Shown here in pieces: positions 25,627 to 34,563 of a stretch of DNA of 64,000 bases; within the stretch, counting starts at the first letter, position 1, and every line of letters starts with the position of its first letter. The notes under the pieces were generated by a model, which saw only the letters and a list, made by a program, of their open reading frames with translations, made no database searches and had not been told where the DNA came from. Made by a program: the position numbers and the translations under genes. Source of the DNA: Bacteroidota bacterium (lineage in GTDB: Bacteria > Bacteroidota > Bacteroidia > Flavobacteriales_D > Sanyastnellaceae); assembly GCA_002746975.1 (NCBI GenBank), contig NVXE01000004.1, forward strand, positions 127,989 to 191,988, written 5' to 3'.

Positions 25627-28034
25627 CTAGTTATAGCCAGTTTCGTAGTTGCTGAGGTTTTCCCCTCGTGGTCAGTCGCGAATATTAAATACACCCCGTA
25701 TGGCGCTAAGCTTCCGTTAGGTAATTTCCCATCCCAAACCGCTCTACCCCCCATAGATGGTACTGTAGCAATCAATCGACCTGACGCATCGGTGATGTGA
25801 ACTGTACTTTCATAATCTAGTCCATCTATAGTTATCGCCCCCTCGTAGTTGGGGACTACCGGGTTAGGGAAAACGAACATATTTTCCATTTTTGAATCCC
25901 AATTTGTCGCTTCTCCGAGATAAGAAATGGTACCTCTAGATGTAGCGATGAAAACCTCACCATTAGCTTGGTTAATAGCGATATCAACGATATTCTCAGA
26001 AGGAAGCGGGCTGTTATCTGTAGAAAAGTGATGCTCGATAGTGAGTCCATTGTCGCTTAGAACATAAACACCCGATCCTGCAGTTCCCAGCCATTTTCTA
26101 TTACCCCCGTCTATAATTATTGAGGTCACGGTCTCTGTTTCAAGTAGGTATTGATAATTCCCATCTTGTTGAATTAGGATTTGAGAAGCAGAACTCATTT
26201 CTGTATTAAAAATAGATTCTGAACGATAAAAAATAGCAGGACCAGAACCTGTCCCGACCCAAATTTCACCATCTAAATCCTCCTCAAGGGAGTAAACGTA
26301 ATTTGAGGGGAGTCCTCCATTGTCGGCATCCGTATTCAGAAACCTCCAGTCGTCATCATTTGTTATAGAAGGAGTCCCGTTACTATCAAATACCAGAATT
26401 CCTCCTCCACGTGGTAGAATTACCCAAACATATCCATCTCGGGTGACCATAATTTCACCGACCAAATCGTTTGGCCCCAAATCATCGCCAAGATCCATTT
26501 CAACAAACACTCCATTCTTAGTCATTACCTGTAACGGATTATTTGTAAATGGATTAGTTATCCAAAGATTTCCCAAGTAGTCATAATCAACACCTACCAC
26601 CCCAGTCCGGACTCCTCCACCGAAATTACCTTCAGAAAGTGTGCTATTAGATTCATTGTAGATATTTACCATTTCACCGTCTAGGACCTCGATTAGCCCC
26701 TCCTCGAAGGAGGCTAACATTACATGATTTGGGTTTAAGGGGTCAATACTCACAGTCATAAGGTCTCGAATTCCGATAATATCATTTTCAGATTCTAACG
26801 ATTCAACAACCACCCAATCACCATCTACATAACCATGAGTACCTACGGAATTGTAATTATTCGTCCACGTTTCGTCCACCCCTCCAGTGGCAAACCATAG
26901 ATTATCATTCCAACAATCGATCTTTCTAACATCTGAATTGGGAGGCCCTTCTAAAGAGAATACCTCATTCTCAACCCCTCCATCAATGGGGTTAGAAACA
27001 TACCGGATGAGCCCACCTATTCTACTGGCAATCCAAATAACCCCCTTGTTTGACTTATCAAAAGCAACATCTCTCACTTGCATCCAATCGCCAATCTCGT
27101 TTGTTTGGCTTATTAAGTTATAATCGGTATCATATATCTCAACGCCACAACACCTGCCTATAACAAGGGTGTCTTGGAGGTAATTCCCACCAGAATCATA
27201 GCCCTTAGCCACATCTAAACTATTCAAGATATCGCCATCAAGAGGCCATCCATTGCCCCCAGGGAATAACTCCCAATCTCCAGAAAGGGATTTCTTCCAA
27301 AGTCTTCCAGAATCATTATTTCCGACATGAACTAGAACATCTTCCCCGAAATACGCTAGCTGAGAAACGTATGAGGATGCAGATTCAGGTAAGTCATCCC
27401 ACCTTGTCCAAGCATCTGCACTTGAAAGAAATGGGTGAGACGTAGGTGCAGAAAAAATACCAGCGTCAGTGCACACAACCCATGAATCATCATGCTGATG
27501 AATATCTAATACGACACGTAAATCTTGCTGTCCTGTAATAAACCAAGTATCCTTTACTTCAAGTTTCATAAGGTCTATTACCACAACACCAAACCCGCAG
27601 GCGAAATAAGCGAAATCGCCAAAGACGAAAACTCCACGAATACTTTTATCTCCTATCAAGTTGCTGGTATAAATATCAGGCATGTTGTATGTTCCGGCCT
27701 TCGAAACAAGATCGATATTTCCGTTAAGGTATCCTATCAATAAAATCTCGCTACCCCCATAGTAACCAATTGCAGTCGGGTTCGACTGAGATAAACCCTG
27801 AACTTTACTGTAACGAGTTGCGATATTTGTTGCTGACTCCACTTCGAACACAGCAAGTTCTGTACGAGCAAAGGCTACGCTCCTTCCTTCAGATCTTTCT
27901 CCTGTAACTACTTCCAATACTTCACCGTAAGGGAAATAATCTCTCCAAGCACCGACGGGACGAGAGGTTTGGGCTGAAACGTTAGAAAACCCAAACGCAA
28001 TCAAAAGGAATGAGGCAAAAAATCTATATTTCAT
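25623..28034 (-). CDS. porZ: PorZ-like T9SS component (beta-propeller surface protein with sorting domain)
   Basis: An 803-residue secreted protein. The N-terminal signal peptide (1-21, ending VSAQ) is followed by two seven-bladed-type propeller regions. The first has the PorZ hallmarks NGNIDLVSKAG, DKSIRGVFVFGDFAYFACGFG and VVVIDLMKLEVKDTWFI (about 100-170). The second has two-component-regulator-propeller repeats (GLPSNYVYSLEEDLDGEIWVGT and similar, about 570-690). The last 90 or so residues form a sorting domain (VFPNPVVP to TTKLAITR). In Porphyromonas, PorZ belongs to the cell-surface attachment complex that links T9SS cargo to anionic LPS. Its stop overlaps the aminotransferase start. 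Confidence 0.8.
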   Translation of the reverse strand: MKYRFFASFLLIAFGFSNVSAQTSRPVGAWRDYFPYGEVLEVVTGERSEGRSVAFARTELAVFEVESATNIATRYSKVQGLSQSNPTAIGYYGGSEILLIGYLNGNIDLVSKAGTYNMPDIYTSNLIGDKSIRGVFVFGDFAYFACGFGVVVIDLMKLEVKDTWFITGQQDLRVVLDIHQHDDSWVVCTDAGIFSAPTSHPFLSSADAWTRWDDLPESASSYVSQLAYFGEDVLVHVGNNDSGRLWKKSLSGDWELFPGGNGWPLDGDILNSLDVAKGYDSGGNYLQDTLVIGRCCGVEIYDTDYNLISQTNEIGDWMQVRDVAFDKSNKGVIWIASRIGGLIRYVSNPIDGGVENEVFSLEGPPNSDVRKIDCWNDNLWFATGGVDETWTNNYNSVGTHGYVDGDWVVVESLESENDIIGIRDLMTVSIDPLNPNHVMLASFEEGLIEVLDGEMVNIYNESNSTLSEGNFGGGVRTGVVGVDYDYLGNLWITNPFTNNPLQVMTKNGVFVEMDLGDDLGPNDLVGEIMVTRDGYVWVILPRGGGILVFDSNGTPSITNDDDWRFLNTDADNGGLPSNYVYSLEEDLDGEIWVGTGSGPAIFYRSESIFNTEMSSASQILIQQDGNYQYLLETETVTSIIIDGGNRKWLGTAGSGVYVLSDNGLTIEHHFSTDNSPLPSENIVDIAINQANGEVFIATSRGTISYLGEATNWDSKMENMFVFPNPVVPNYEGAITIDGLDYESTVHITDASGRLIATVPSMGGRAVWDGKLPNGSLAPYGVYLIFATDHEGKTSATTKLAITR

Positions 28035-28067
28035 GTATGTGCGCTTTCTGGCTCATGTTAACTACAA

Positions 28068-28775
28068 TTACGCCTCGAAGTTCGGGATATTGTGTTGATT
28101 GTACCTAAAAACTTGTGGACCCTCAGTTTCTAATTTATACATCGCGTCGGAATCGGATAATTCGTAGATATATCCACGTTTTGAGTACTTTGTTTTAACT
28201 ATAGACCAAACTATTAAAAGCGCCAATAGATCCTCGGCATCCTCGAAATCTAATCTCGCCATCCTCGCCACTTGTACGAAACGAAGCTCTCGACCATCCC
28301 GAAACGCCGAAAACAACTTCCCGACATATATATCGTAACGAAATTCAGATCTGTCCTGTCGCATTTGATATTGCCAAACCTTTACCATTACTGGGCTAGC
28401 CTTTAAAACTCTGTCTTCCTTTCTCAAGTACGCGCACCAATTTCCTAGTTCGTCCTTTACAAAGTGCGGCCTGTCTTTCGATTTCTCTACTTTTACTTCT
28501 AACACCTTTTTATACTCGACCCTCCAAACTTGAACTTCGAACGAAACTACAGGCCTACAATACATCTGAGCTGCGGCTTCTACCATATGAAACTCCTCCT
28601 TGGTATCGCACCCAGACACCACACCATTGTCTTTGACACCTATTAATAACCGACCTCCCTCCGTATTTGCGAAAGCAGACATAGTCTTTGCGATCTTTTG
28701 CGAGTCATCAACTCTCATCTTAAAGTCTTGAGTAAGATGCTCACCTTCTTCAATAAGTTTCAGTATAAAAGACAT
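28068..28775 (-). CDS. AlbA_2 (Schlafen-like) domain protein
   Basis: A 235-residue cytoplasmic protein from the ATG at 28775. Residues 1-120 form an AlbA_2 / divergent AAA-4 domain, a putative nucleic-acid-binding fold: EGEHLTQDFK, the AFANTEGGRLLIGVKDNGVVSG core and an acidic loop after it. The C-terminal half looks like a winged-helix region (RFVQVARMARLDFEDAEDLLALLIVWSIV). The role is probably regulatory, but the target is not known. An upstream TTG (28793) is possible, but the ATG is next to a -7-like box, so the shorter form is preferred. It is divergent from the rimP operon and 33 bases upstream of porZ. Confidence 0.72.
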   Translation of the reverse strand: MSFILKLIEEGEHLTQDFKMRVDDSQKIAKTMSAFANTEGGRLLIGVKDNGVVSGCDTKEEFHMVEAAAQMYCRPVVSFEVQVWRVEYKKVLEVKVEKSKDRPHFVKDELGNWCAYLRKEDRVLKASPVMVKVWQYQMRQDRSEFRYDIYVGKLFSAFRDGRELRFVQVARMARLDFEDAEDLLALLIVWSIVKTKYSKRGYIYELSDSDAMYKLETEGPQVFRYNQHNIPNFEA

Positions 28776-28779
28776 GATT

Positions 28780-28787
28780 CGAAGATA
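28780..28787 (-). promoter_or_regulatory. -7 box (TATCTTCG) four bases before the AlbA_2 gene ATG
   Basis: On the minus strand TATCTTCG is followed by AATC and then ATG (28775). The four-base gap is the same as at several other starts in the window and predicts a leaderless or nearly leaderless mRNA. Confidence 0.5.
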
Positions 28788-28824
28788 AGACAAGCAGAAG
28801 CAATGGTTTTATAAAAAAATTGCG

Positions 28825-28832
28825 TACTTTTG
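28825..28832 (+). promoter_or_regulatory. -7 box (TACTTTTG) of the rimP-nusA-infB operon
   Basis: TACTTTTG matches TAnnTTTG exactly and faces away from the AlbA_2 promoter 38 bases away. It predicts a leader of about 80-85 bases before the GTG of rimP that contains a terminator-like hairpin. Confidence 0.55.
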
Positions 28833-28864
28833 CACCGAATTAGAAGTGAGGAGATGAACGTTGA

Positions 28865-28884
28865 GGGGCTTGAGCCCCCTTTTT
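28865..28884 (+). terminator. Terminator-like hairpin in the rimP-nusA-infB leader
   Basis: GGGGC (28865-28869) pairs with GCCCC (28874-28878) around a four-base loop and is followed by a C and five T (28880-28884). It lies between the promoter box and the rimP start, in the position of an attenuator. Because the stem is short, it may leak rather than stop all transcription. Confidence 0.55.
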
Positions 28885-28919
28885 ATGCTCTAAACTTTTG
28901 ATAAATTAATAAATAACAC

Positions 28920-29402
28920 GTGATAGACCCGAAAACCATAAAACGACTAGCTGACGAATTCCTAGAAGGGACTTCGGGTTTCGTTGTGGATGTAAAAGTC
29001 GCAAGCGGAAACGTTATTAGAGTTGCTCTAGAAAATGACGATAAAACGTCTATTAAAGAGTGTGTAGCTCTAAGTCGCCACATAGAAGGAAGCTTCGATA
29101 GAGAAGAGGAAGACTTTTCCTTGGATGTGGGTTCTCCCGGATTAGACCAGCCATTGAAAGTTCTGCGTCAATATCTAAAGCTTATCGGTAAACAAGTTGC
29201 CGTTAACCCTAAAGAAGGTAAAAAGATAGAAGGTGAACTTATCAGTGTTGAGGATAATGAGGGAGAGGTGAGGGGTTTGGTCTTAAAGACACGCGAAAAG
29301 AAGCGTATCGAGGGACGCAAATCTAAGCAGTGGGTGGAAGAGGAGCTTCAATTTAAGGTTGAAGATCTTGAATGGACTAAAGTGATAATTTCTTTTAAAT
29401 AA
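28920..29402 (+). CDS. rimP: Ribosome maturation factor RimP
   Basis: A 160-residue protein needed for 30S subunit assembly. The N-terminal alpha/beta domain includes the family motif VALSRHIEGSFD and the SLDVGSPGLDQPL stretch (about residues 62-80). The C-terminal SH3-like barrel follows (KQVAVNPKEGKKIEGELISVEDNEG). The start is a GTG at 28920; no better ATG precedes the conserved region. It leads the widely conserved rimP-nusA-infB cluster, and its stop lies six bases before nusA. Confidence 0.9.
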   Translation: MIDPKTIKRLADEFLEGTSGFVVDVKVASGNVIRVALENDDKTSIKECVALSRHIEGSFDREEEDFSLDVGSPGLDQPLKVLRQYLKLIGKQVAVNPKEGKKIEGELISVEDNEGEVRGLVLKTREKKRIEGRKSKQWVEEELQFKVEDLEWTKVIISFK

Positions 29403-29408
29403 GGTACT

Positions 29409-30641
29409 ATGCAGTTGAACCTAATAGATTCGTTTCGCGAATTCAAAGAATTCAAAAACTTCGATAAGGAGACCATGATGGCCATCCTCGAAGACGTGTT
29501 TAGAAATATGATTATTAAGAAATTCGGCTCTGACGAAAATTTCGATCTGATCATTAACCCAGAGAAAGGTGATCTTGAGATTTGGCGAAATCGCGAAATC
29601 GTTGCAAACGATGCAGTTGAAGATTCTAACGAGCAAATCTCCCTAGACGATGCTCTTAAAATCGAGGATGACTTCGAAGTAGGCGAGGAAGTTTCGGAGG
29701 AAATTAAGCTTGAGTCTTTCGGGCGTCGTGCTGTGCTCTCGCTCCGTCAGAACCTTGTGGGTCGTATTATGGAAATCGAGAAAGACGCGATTTACCAAAA
29801 ATATAAGGAGCGCATCGGGGAAGTAGTTACTGCTGAGGTATACCAAATCTGGAAGCGTGAAATTTTACTAGTCGATGATGACGATAACGAAGTCGTTATG
29901 CCTCGTGAACATCAAATTCCTGGGGATTTCTTTAAAAAGGGCGATAGTGTTCGCGCGGTTGTTGCAGCTGTAGAGCTTCGCAACAACACGCCACGAATCA
30001 TCCTTTCTCGTACGGCACCTGAATTCTTAGAGCGACTCTTCGAAATGGAAGTCCCTGAGATTTTCGACGGTCTTATAACGATTAAGAAGATTGTTCGTTC
30101 TCCTGGAGAGCGCGCAAAAGTTGCTGTCGAGTCTTACGATGATAGAGTTGACCCAGTAGGAGCTTGTGTGGGAATGAAAGGCTCTCGTATCCACAGCATC
30201 GTTCGCGAACTACGCAATGAAAATATCGATGTAATCAACTGGACTGAGAACCAAGAACTATTAATGGCTAGGTCGCTAAGTCCAGCAAAAATCTCGTCAA
30301 TTACATTAAAAGACGATACTGGTCGCGCCGAAGTTTATCTCAAACCGGACCAAGTTTCACTTGCTATCGGTAAGGGAGGAAACAACATCAAGCTCGCTGG
30401 TTTACTAACGGGATACGAAATTGATGTTTTCCGTGAAGAAGACGATTCTGAGGAAGATGTGGAATTAATGGAGTTCAGTGATGAAATTGATGCATGGATT
30501 CTCGAAGAGTTCATTAAAATAGGTTGTGACACTGCTCGTTCGGTACTTGATTTGGACGAAGAAGGTTTAATTTCAAGAACAGACCTTGAGGCAGAGACAG
30601 TAAAAGAGGTAGTAAGGATTCTAAAGCAGGAACTCGAATAA
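29409..30641 (+). CDS. nusA: Transcription termination/antitermination factor NusA
   Basis: A 410-residue RNA polymerase-associated factor that controls pausing, termination and antitermination. Domains in order are: the N-terminal polymerase-binding domain (about 1-125), an S1 domain (about 135-200, with VTAEVYQIWKREILLVDDDD), KH1 with GMKGSRIHSIVREL (about 255-300), KH2 with IGKGGNNIKLAGLLTGYEI (about 319-340), and a short acidic region plus a helix-hairpin-helix-like tail (about 345-410). The length is typical of Bacteroidota NusA, which lacks the full E. coli acidic repeats. It is preceded closely by rimP, while 105 bases separate it from infB. Confidence 0.94.
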   Translation: MQLNLIDSFREFKEFKNFDKETMMAILEDVFRNMIIKKFGSDENFDLIINPEKGDLEIWRNREIVANDAVEDSNEQISLDDALKIEDDFEVGEEVSEEIKLESFGRRAVLSLRQNLVGRIMEIEKDAIYQKYKERIGEVVTAEVYQIWKREILLVDDDDNEVVMPREHQIPGDFFKKGDSVRAVVAAVELRNNTPRIILSRTAPEFLERLFEMEVPEIFDGLITIKKIVRSPGERAKVAVESYDDRVDPVGACVGMKGSRIHSIVRELRNENIDVINWTENQELLMARSLSPAKISSITLKDDTGRAEVYLKPDQVSLAIGKGGNNIKLAGLLTGYEIDVFREEDDSEEDVELMEFSDEIDAWILEEFIKIGCDTARSVLDLDEEGLISRTDLEAETVKEVVRILKQELE

Positions 30642-30746
30642 TTCGACATTACTCGTGAAGCAAAGGGCTTAGTTTTTAGCTGTTTATTTCTCGAATGACA
30701 ATTCTCAATTCTTCATAACCTAACTTCCCCAACGATAATAAAGCCC

Positions 30747-33700
30747 ATGGCCGACGTAAATAAACCAGTACGATTAAGTAAAGCAGCCCGCGAATTCAAT
30801 TTAGGGATAGGCACAATTGTTGATTACCTTGATACAAAAGGAATCAAAGTTGAAGCAAAACCTAACACGAAACTCGATCCGGATGTTTACGCCTTGGTGC
30901 GAGGTAATTTCCAAGGAGATAAAGAAGCTAAGGAAGCAGCTCAACGTTCTTCGGCTTCAGTTGTCGAGCGTGAGAATATCACTTTAGCGAGTGCTAGAAA
31001 ACGACCTGCTAAAAAAATCGAAGAAGAGGAACCGGATATTGATTTAAGCATCTTTAAAAAGAGCGAGGTTCAGCCTGAAGTTGAGCGTTCTGGAAAGAAC
31101 GCTGAAACAATCAAAGCGGAGAAAGAAGCAGAAAATAAAGCTGCTGCTGAGAAGTTAGCCCAAGCTGAGTTAGCAGCTAAAGCAGCGAAAGATAAAGCTC
31201 AAGCAGAAGAAGACGCTAAAGCACAGGCAGCTGCAGCAGCAAAAGCCGAAGCAGATGCAAAAGCTGCCGAAGCCGAAGCCGAAGCAGCAATAACAGCAGC
31301 AAAAAAAGCAGAGGCTGAGGCAAAAGTCGCCGCAGCAAAAGCTGAAGCGGATAAAAATGTAATAAAGGCAAAAGCACCTGCAGCAAAAGGATTGAAAGTT
31401 GTAGGCAAATTAGACTTTGTGGCTCAAGCAAAGGAAGCTGAAGAGAAAAAAGCTGCAGCTGTAGTTGCTAGAGCTAAGGCTAAGCTCGAGGCTGAGAAAA
31501 TCACAGTTAAATCAGCTATTAAGCCGATTGAAATTATACCAACAAAACCAACAGATATTAAGCCTGAAGATTCTGTCGTCAGGGCTAAAGTTGAAAAACT
31601 TACGGGACCTAAAGTTGTAGGTAAAATAGTTCTTCCAGTAGAAAAGAAGAGAACTAAGACGACTAAAGAAGACGGTAAGAGAAAACGTATTAAGAAGAAG
31701 GTCGATGTTGCAAAAGCTGGAGCAAAAGCTGGAGCCGGTCGACCTGCAAGACCTGGAGCAGGTGGAGCAGGTAGAGGTGGTGTACGTCGTGGCCCTGGAG
31801 GCCCTGGAGGAGCTAGAGGTGGTGCGCGCGGAGGAGCAAGAGGGCCTAAGAAAGAAGTTAGTCAAGAAGATATTAAGAAGGAAATTCGTGATACACTCGC
31901 ACGTTTAAGTGGGGGTAAAAAGTCGAAATCTTCTAAGATGAGACGCGCAAAGCGTAAAGATATTAGAGATAGGTCTGAGGACGATATGGTACGTCAGCAG
32001 TTAGAGGATACAATCCTTAAGCTAACTGAGTACGTTACTGTTGCAGAGCTTGCCACAATGATGGATAAGTCTGTAAATGATGTTATTTCTGCTTGCATGA
32101 CATTAGGTATTATGGTGTCGATAAACCAACGTTTAGACAAGGATACCATTACTATGATTGCAGAGGACTTCGGTTTCGAAGTTGAATTTGTGAGTGCTGA
32201 TCTTGAGGAAACTATCGAGGTTGAGCAAGACGACGAATCCGAATTAGTTTCACGTCCACCGATTATCACAGTGATGGGTCACGTTGACCACGGTAAAACA
32301 TCTTTACTCGATTACATCCGTAAAGAAAATGTTATTGCTGGAGAGGCTGGGGGAATTACTCAGCATATCGGTGCTTATTCTGTTGAGGTTGATGGAGGCC
32401 AAAGAATAACGTTCCTCGATACACCTGGTCACGAAGCATTTACTGCTATGCGTGCACGTGGAGCTCAGGTTACTGACCTTGCTATTATTGTTATTGCTTC
32501 TGACGATGCGGTCATGCCACAAACTAAGGAAGCGATTCATCACGCTTTAGCAGCTGAAATACCTATGATTTTCGCTCTAAATAAAATGGATAGAGAGGCG
32601 GCAAATCCAGATAAGATTAAGAAAGAATTAAGCGAGATGAATATCCTCGTAGAAGAGTGGGGAGGTAAATATCAGTGCCAAGAAATTTCTGCTAAACAGG
32701 GAACGAATATTGAAGAACTTCTCGAGAAAGTTCTACTTGAAGCTGAGATGTTAGATCTAAAAGCTAACCCTAACAAGCGAGCCATAGGTACTGTTGTCGA
32801 GAGTACACTTGATAAAGGCCGAGGATATGTAACGAACCTTCTTGTTGAAGGAGGTACTCTTAAAGTTGGAGATCCTATTCTAGCAGGTCAATATTCGGGT
32901 AAGATTAGAGCTATGTTTGATGAGCGCGGTCATCGCGTTAATGAGGCTGGGCCTTCAGCACCGATTTCTGTTCTAGGTTTCGATGGAGCTCCTAACGCGG
33001 GAGATAACTTCAATGTATTTGAAGACGAAAAAGAAGCTAGATCTATCGCTACAAAACGTCAACAACTTCAGAGAGAGCAGGGAGTGCGTACTCAGAAGAC
33101 AGTCACTCTTGAGGAGCTAGGTCGTCGTATTGCTGTTGGAGAATTCAAGGAGCTGAACTTAATTGTTAAAGGTGATGTGGATGGTTCTATCGAAGCCTTG
33201 AGTGACTCACTTGAGAAGCTCTCTACTGAGAAAGTTCAGGTTAAGATTATCCATAAAGCTGTAGGTCAAATCACAGAGTCTGACATCCTCTTAGCTTCTG
33301 CATCAAACGCATACATCATAGGTTTCCAAGTTAGACCTTCGGCAACAGCAAGGAAATTAGCAGAAACAGAGGAAGTCCAGATCAAACTTTACTCAGTTAT
33401 CTATAAAGCAATAGAAGAGATGCGCGATGCTATGGAAGGCCTCCTTTCTGCGAAGATTGAAGAGAACATTATCGGAAGTGCTGAAATTCGCGAAACCTTT
33501 AAAATCTCTAAAATTGGAACTATCGCTGGTTGTATCGTTAACGAAGGAAAAATCCTAAGATCGAGCAAGGTTCGTGTTATTCGCGAAGGAGTGGTTGCTT
33601 ACACTGGTCTTTTAGGATCTCTAAAACGATTTAAAGATGACGCTAAAGAGGTAGCCAAAGGCTACGAGTGTGGTCTTAACATTGAAAAGTTTAACGATAT

Positions 33701-33764
33701 TAAGGTTGGTGACGTTATCGAAGCGTACGAAGAAGTTGAAGTTAAGCAGACTCTGGATAGTTAA
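30747..33764 (+). CDS. infB: Translation initiation factor IF-2
   Basis: A 1005-residue GTPase that places initiator tRNA on the 30S subunit. The N-terminus has an IF2_N domain (1-55, [20 protein letters not shown]). It is followed by a long low-complexity linker: an Ala/Glu/Lys-rich coiled-coil-like stretch (about 115-260) and a Gly/Arg-rich patch (about 325-375). The second IF2_N domain and the G domain begin near residue 420. GTPase motifs are GHVDHGKTS (about 510), [18 protein letters not shown] and NKMD. Domains II-IV follow and the protein ends in EVKQTLDS. The coding DNA of the linker is simple-sequence-like, which produces long Ala- or Leu-rich reading frames on the other strand. Confidence 0.95.
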   Translation: MADVNKPVRLSKAAREFNLGIGTIVDYLDTKGIKVEAKPNTKLDPDVYALVRGNFQGDKEAKEAAQRSSASVVERENITLASARKRPAKKIEEEEPDIDLSIFKKSEVQPEVERSGKNAETIKAEKEAENKAAAEKLAQAELAAKAAKDKAQAEEDAKAQAAAAAKAEADAKAAEAEAEAAITAAKKAEAEAKVAAAKAEADKNVIKAKAPAAKGLKVVGKLDFVAQAKEAEEKKAAAVVARAKAKLEAEKITVKSAIKPIEIIPTKPTDIKPEDSVVRAKVEKLTGPKVVGKIVLPVEKKRTKTTKEDGKRKRIKKKVDVAKAGAKAGAGRPARPGAGGAGRGGVRRGPGGPGGARGGARGGARGPKKEVSQEDIKKEIRDTLARLSGGKKSKSSKMRRAKRKDIRDRSEDDMVRQQLEDTILKLTEYVTVAELATMMDKSVNDVISACMTLGIMVSINQRLDKDTITMIAEDFGFEVEFVSADLEETIEVEQDDESELVSRPPIITVMGHVDHGKTSLLDYIRKENVIAGEAGGITQHIGAYSVEVDGGQRITFLDTPGHEAFTAMRARGAQVTDLAIIVIASDDAVMPQTKEAIHHALAAEIPMIFALNKMDREAANPDKIKKELSEMNILVEEWGGKYQCQEISAKQGTNIEELLEKVLLEAEMLDLKANPNKRAIGTVVESTLDKGRGYVTNLLVEGGTLKVGDPILAGQYSGKIRAMFDERGHRVNEAGPSAPISVLGFDGAPNAGDNFNVFEDEKEARSIATKRQQLQREQGVRTQKTVTLEELGRRIAVGEFKELNLIVKGDVDGSIEALSDSLEKLSTEKVQVKIIHKAVGQITESDILLASASNAYIIGFQVRPSATARKLAETEEVQIKLYSVIYKAIEEMRDAMEGLLSAKIEENIIGSAEIRETFKISKIGTIAGCIVNEGKILRSSKVRVIREGVVAYTGLLGSLKRFKDDAKEVAKGYECGLNIEKFNDIKVGDVIEAYEEVEVKQTLDS

Positions 33765-33782
33765 TTGAACTAGACTACTTTA

Positions 33783-34400
33783 TTAGAGTTTAGGGAGTTC
33801 GATAACTGTAGGTACAATTAACGCATTTGGATATTGCACAATAAGCTTTTCCAAAGCGAGTTCAGCTGCCCATCGATCCCTATAATTTCCTACTACGACA
33901 CTATAATTTGGTGCGATAGACTCCAAATAAACGGTACTGATATTAAGATGACTTCTACATTTCGCACGTACGGCACGTGCGGTTTCGAGATCACCAAAAT
34001 GAATTTGGACTCTATAACCTTTCAAAGGAGGAACATTCGCAAAGGCGTTCTCACTAATGACAGTCAACGCTGAGTCCATATGAACTTCAACGCTACCGAC
34101 ACCAGATCGACTCTTTAATACCGGGTGAACAGAAATCACCATGGTCGAATCCCATTCTATACTATCGATATCTCGCATTCCGAGGTCATTAATAATTATA
34201 GAGTTTTCATCTAAATCTTGAACATGTTCTATTTTTGTAGAATCACATTTAGTGCGGAAAATATTCTTCCACCAAGAAGTTTCAGTTTGTGCTGTAATGC
34301 TAGATGAATTAGCCAATAAGCAGAATACAAAAAGTAATGCGCTGAAATTAATCAGGCACTTTTGAAACAAATTATTAGATTCGAATGTGTTTTTCCTCAT
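33783..34400 (-). CDS. SPOR-domain-containing secreted or periplasmic protein
   Basis: A 205-residue protein with an N-terminal signal peptide (about 1-38, ending SSITAQ) and a C-terminal SPOR-like domain (about 125-200). The domain shows the pattern GYRVQIHFGDLETARAVR ... YLESIAPNYSVVVGNYRD and ends NALIVPTVIELP. SPOR domains bind denuded peptidoglycan, often at division sites; the residues between (about 40-120) have no recognised motif. It is convergent with infB, 18 bases away, and starts four bases after a TAGATTTG box. Confidence 0.78.
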   Translation of the reverse strand: MRKNTFESNNLFQKCLINFSALLFVFCLLANSSSITAQTETSWWKNIFRTKCDSTKIEHVQDLDENSIIINDLGMRDIDSIEWDSTMVISVHPVLKSRSGVGSVEVHMDSALTVISENAFANVPPLKGYRVQIHFGDLETARAVRAKCRSHLNISTVYLESIAPNYSVVVGNYRDRWAAELALEKLIVQYPNALIVPTVIELPKL

Positions 34401-34404
34401 AGGA

Positions 34405-34412
34405 CAAATCTA
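34405..34412 (-). promoter_or_regulatory. -7 box (TAGATTTG) four bases before the SPOR-protein ATG
   Basis: On the minus strand TAGATTTG is an exact consensus match and is followed by TCCT and the ATG at 34400. This is the cleanest example of the short-gap arrangement. Confidence 0.55.
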
Positions 34413-34528
34413 CATGAACATATCATTTTTATAGCATTACGAGAAATATTATTGTTTGGAAAGAGTCTAAATAAGCAAACCTTGTGACATTGTTGTGACA
34501 AGTTGTATGTTTAGAAGAACTTTCAACG

Positions 34529-34536
34529 TAATTTCG
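34529..34536 (+). promoter_or_regulatory. -7-like box (TAATTTCG) of the act-cox operon
   Basis: TAATTTCG differs from the consensus at one base. A TTG (34503-34505) lies 23 bases upstream, at the edge of the reported range. It predicts a leader of roughly 20-25 bases for the actA-to-coxA transcript. Confidence 0.5.
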
Positions 34537-34563
34537 CGCGTGAATTGAGTCTACTCGATTGAT

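Noticed and set aside
30642..30746. Possible regulatory RNA between nusA and infB
   Set aside because: The 105 bases show no stable hairpin or convincing promoter box, so I leave it as an untranslated spacer.
31199..31431. Ala-rich and Leu-rich minus-strand frames within infB
   Set aside because: They are the reverse reading of the simple-sequence linker of IF-2; the composition comes from the GCA/GAA codon runs on the plus strand.
31730..31850. Repeated GGAGCA/GGTGG-like units in infB that look like a short repeat array
   Set aside because: They are codon-level repeats of the Gly/Arg/Ala patch in IF-2; the units are irregular and in frame, with no spacers as in CRISPR.
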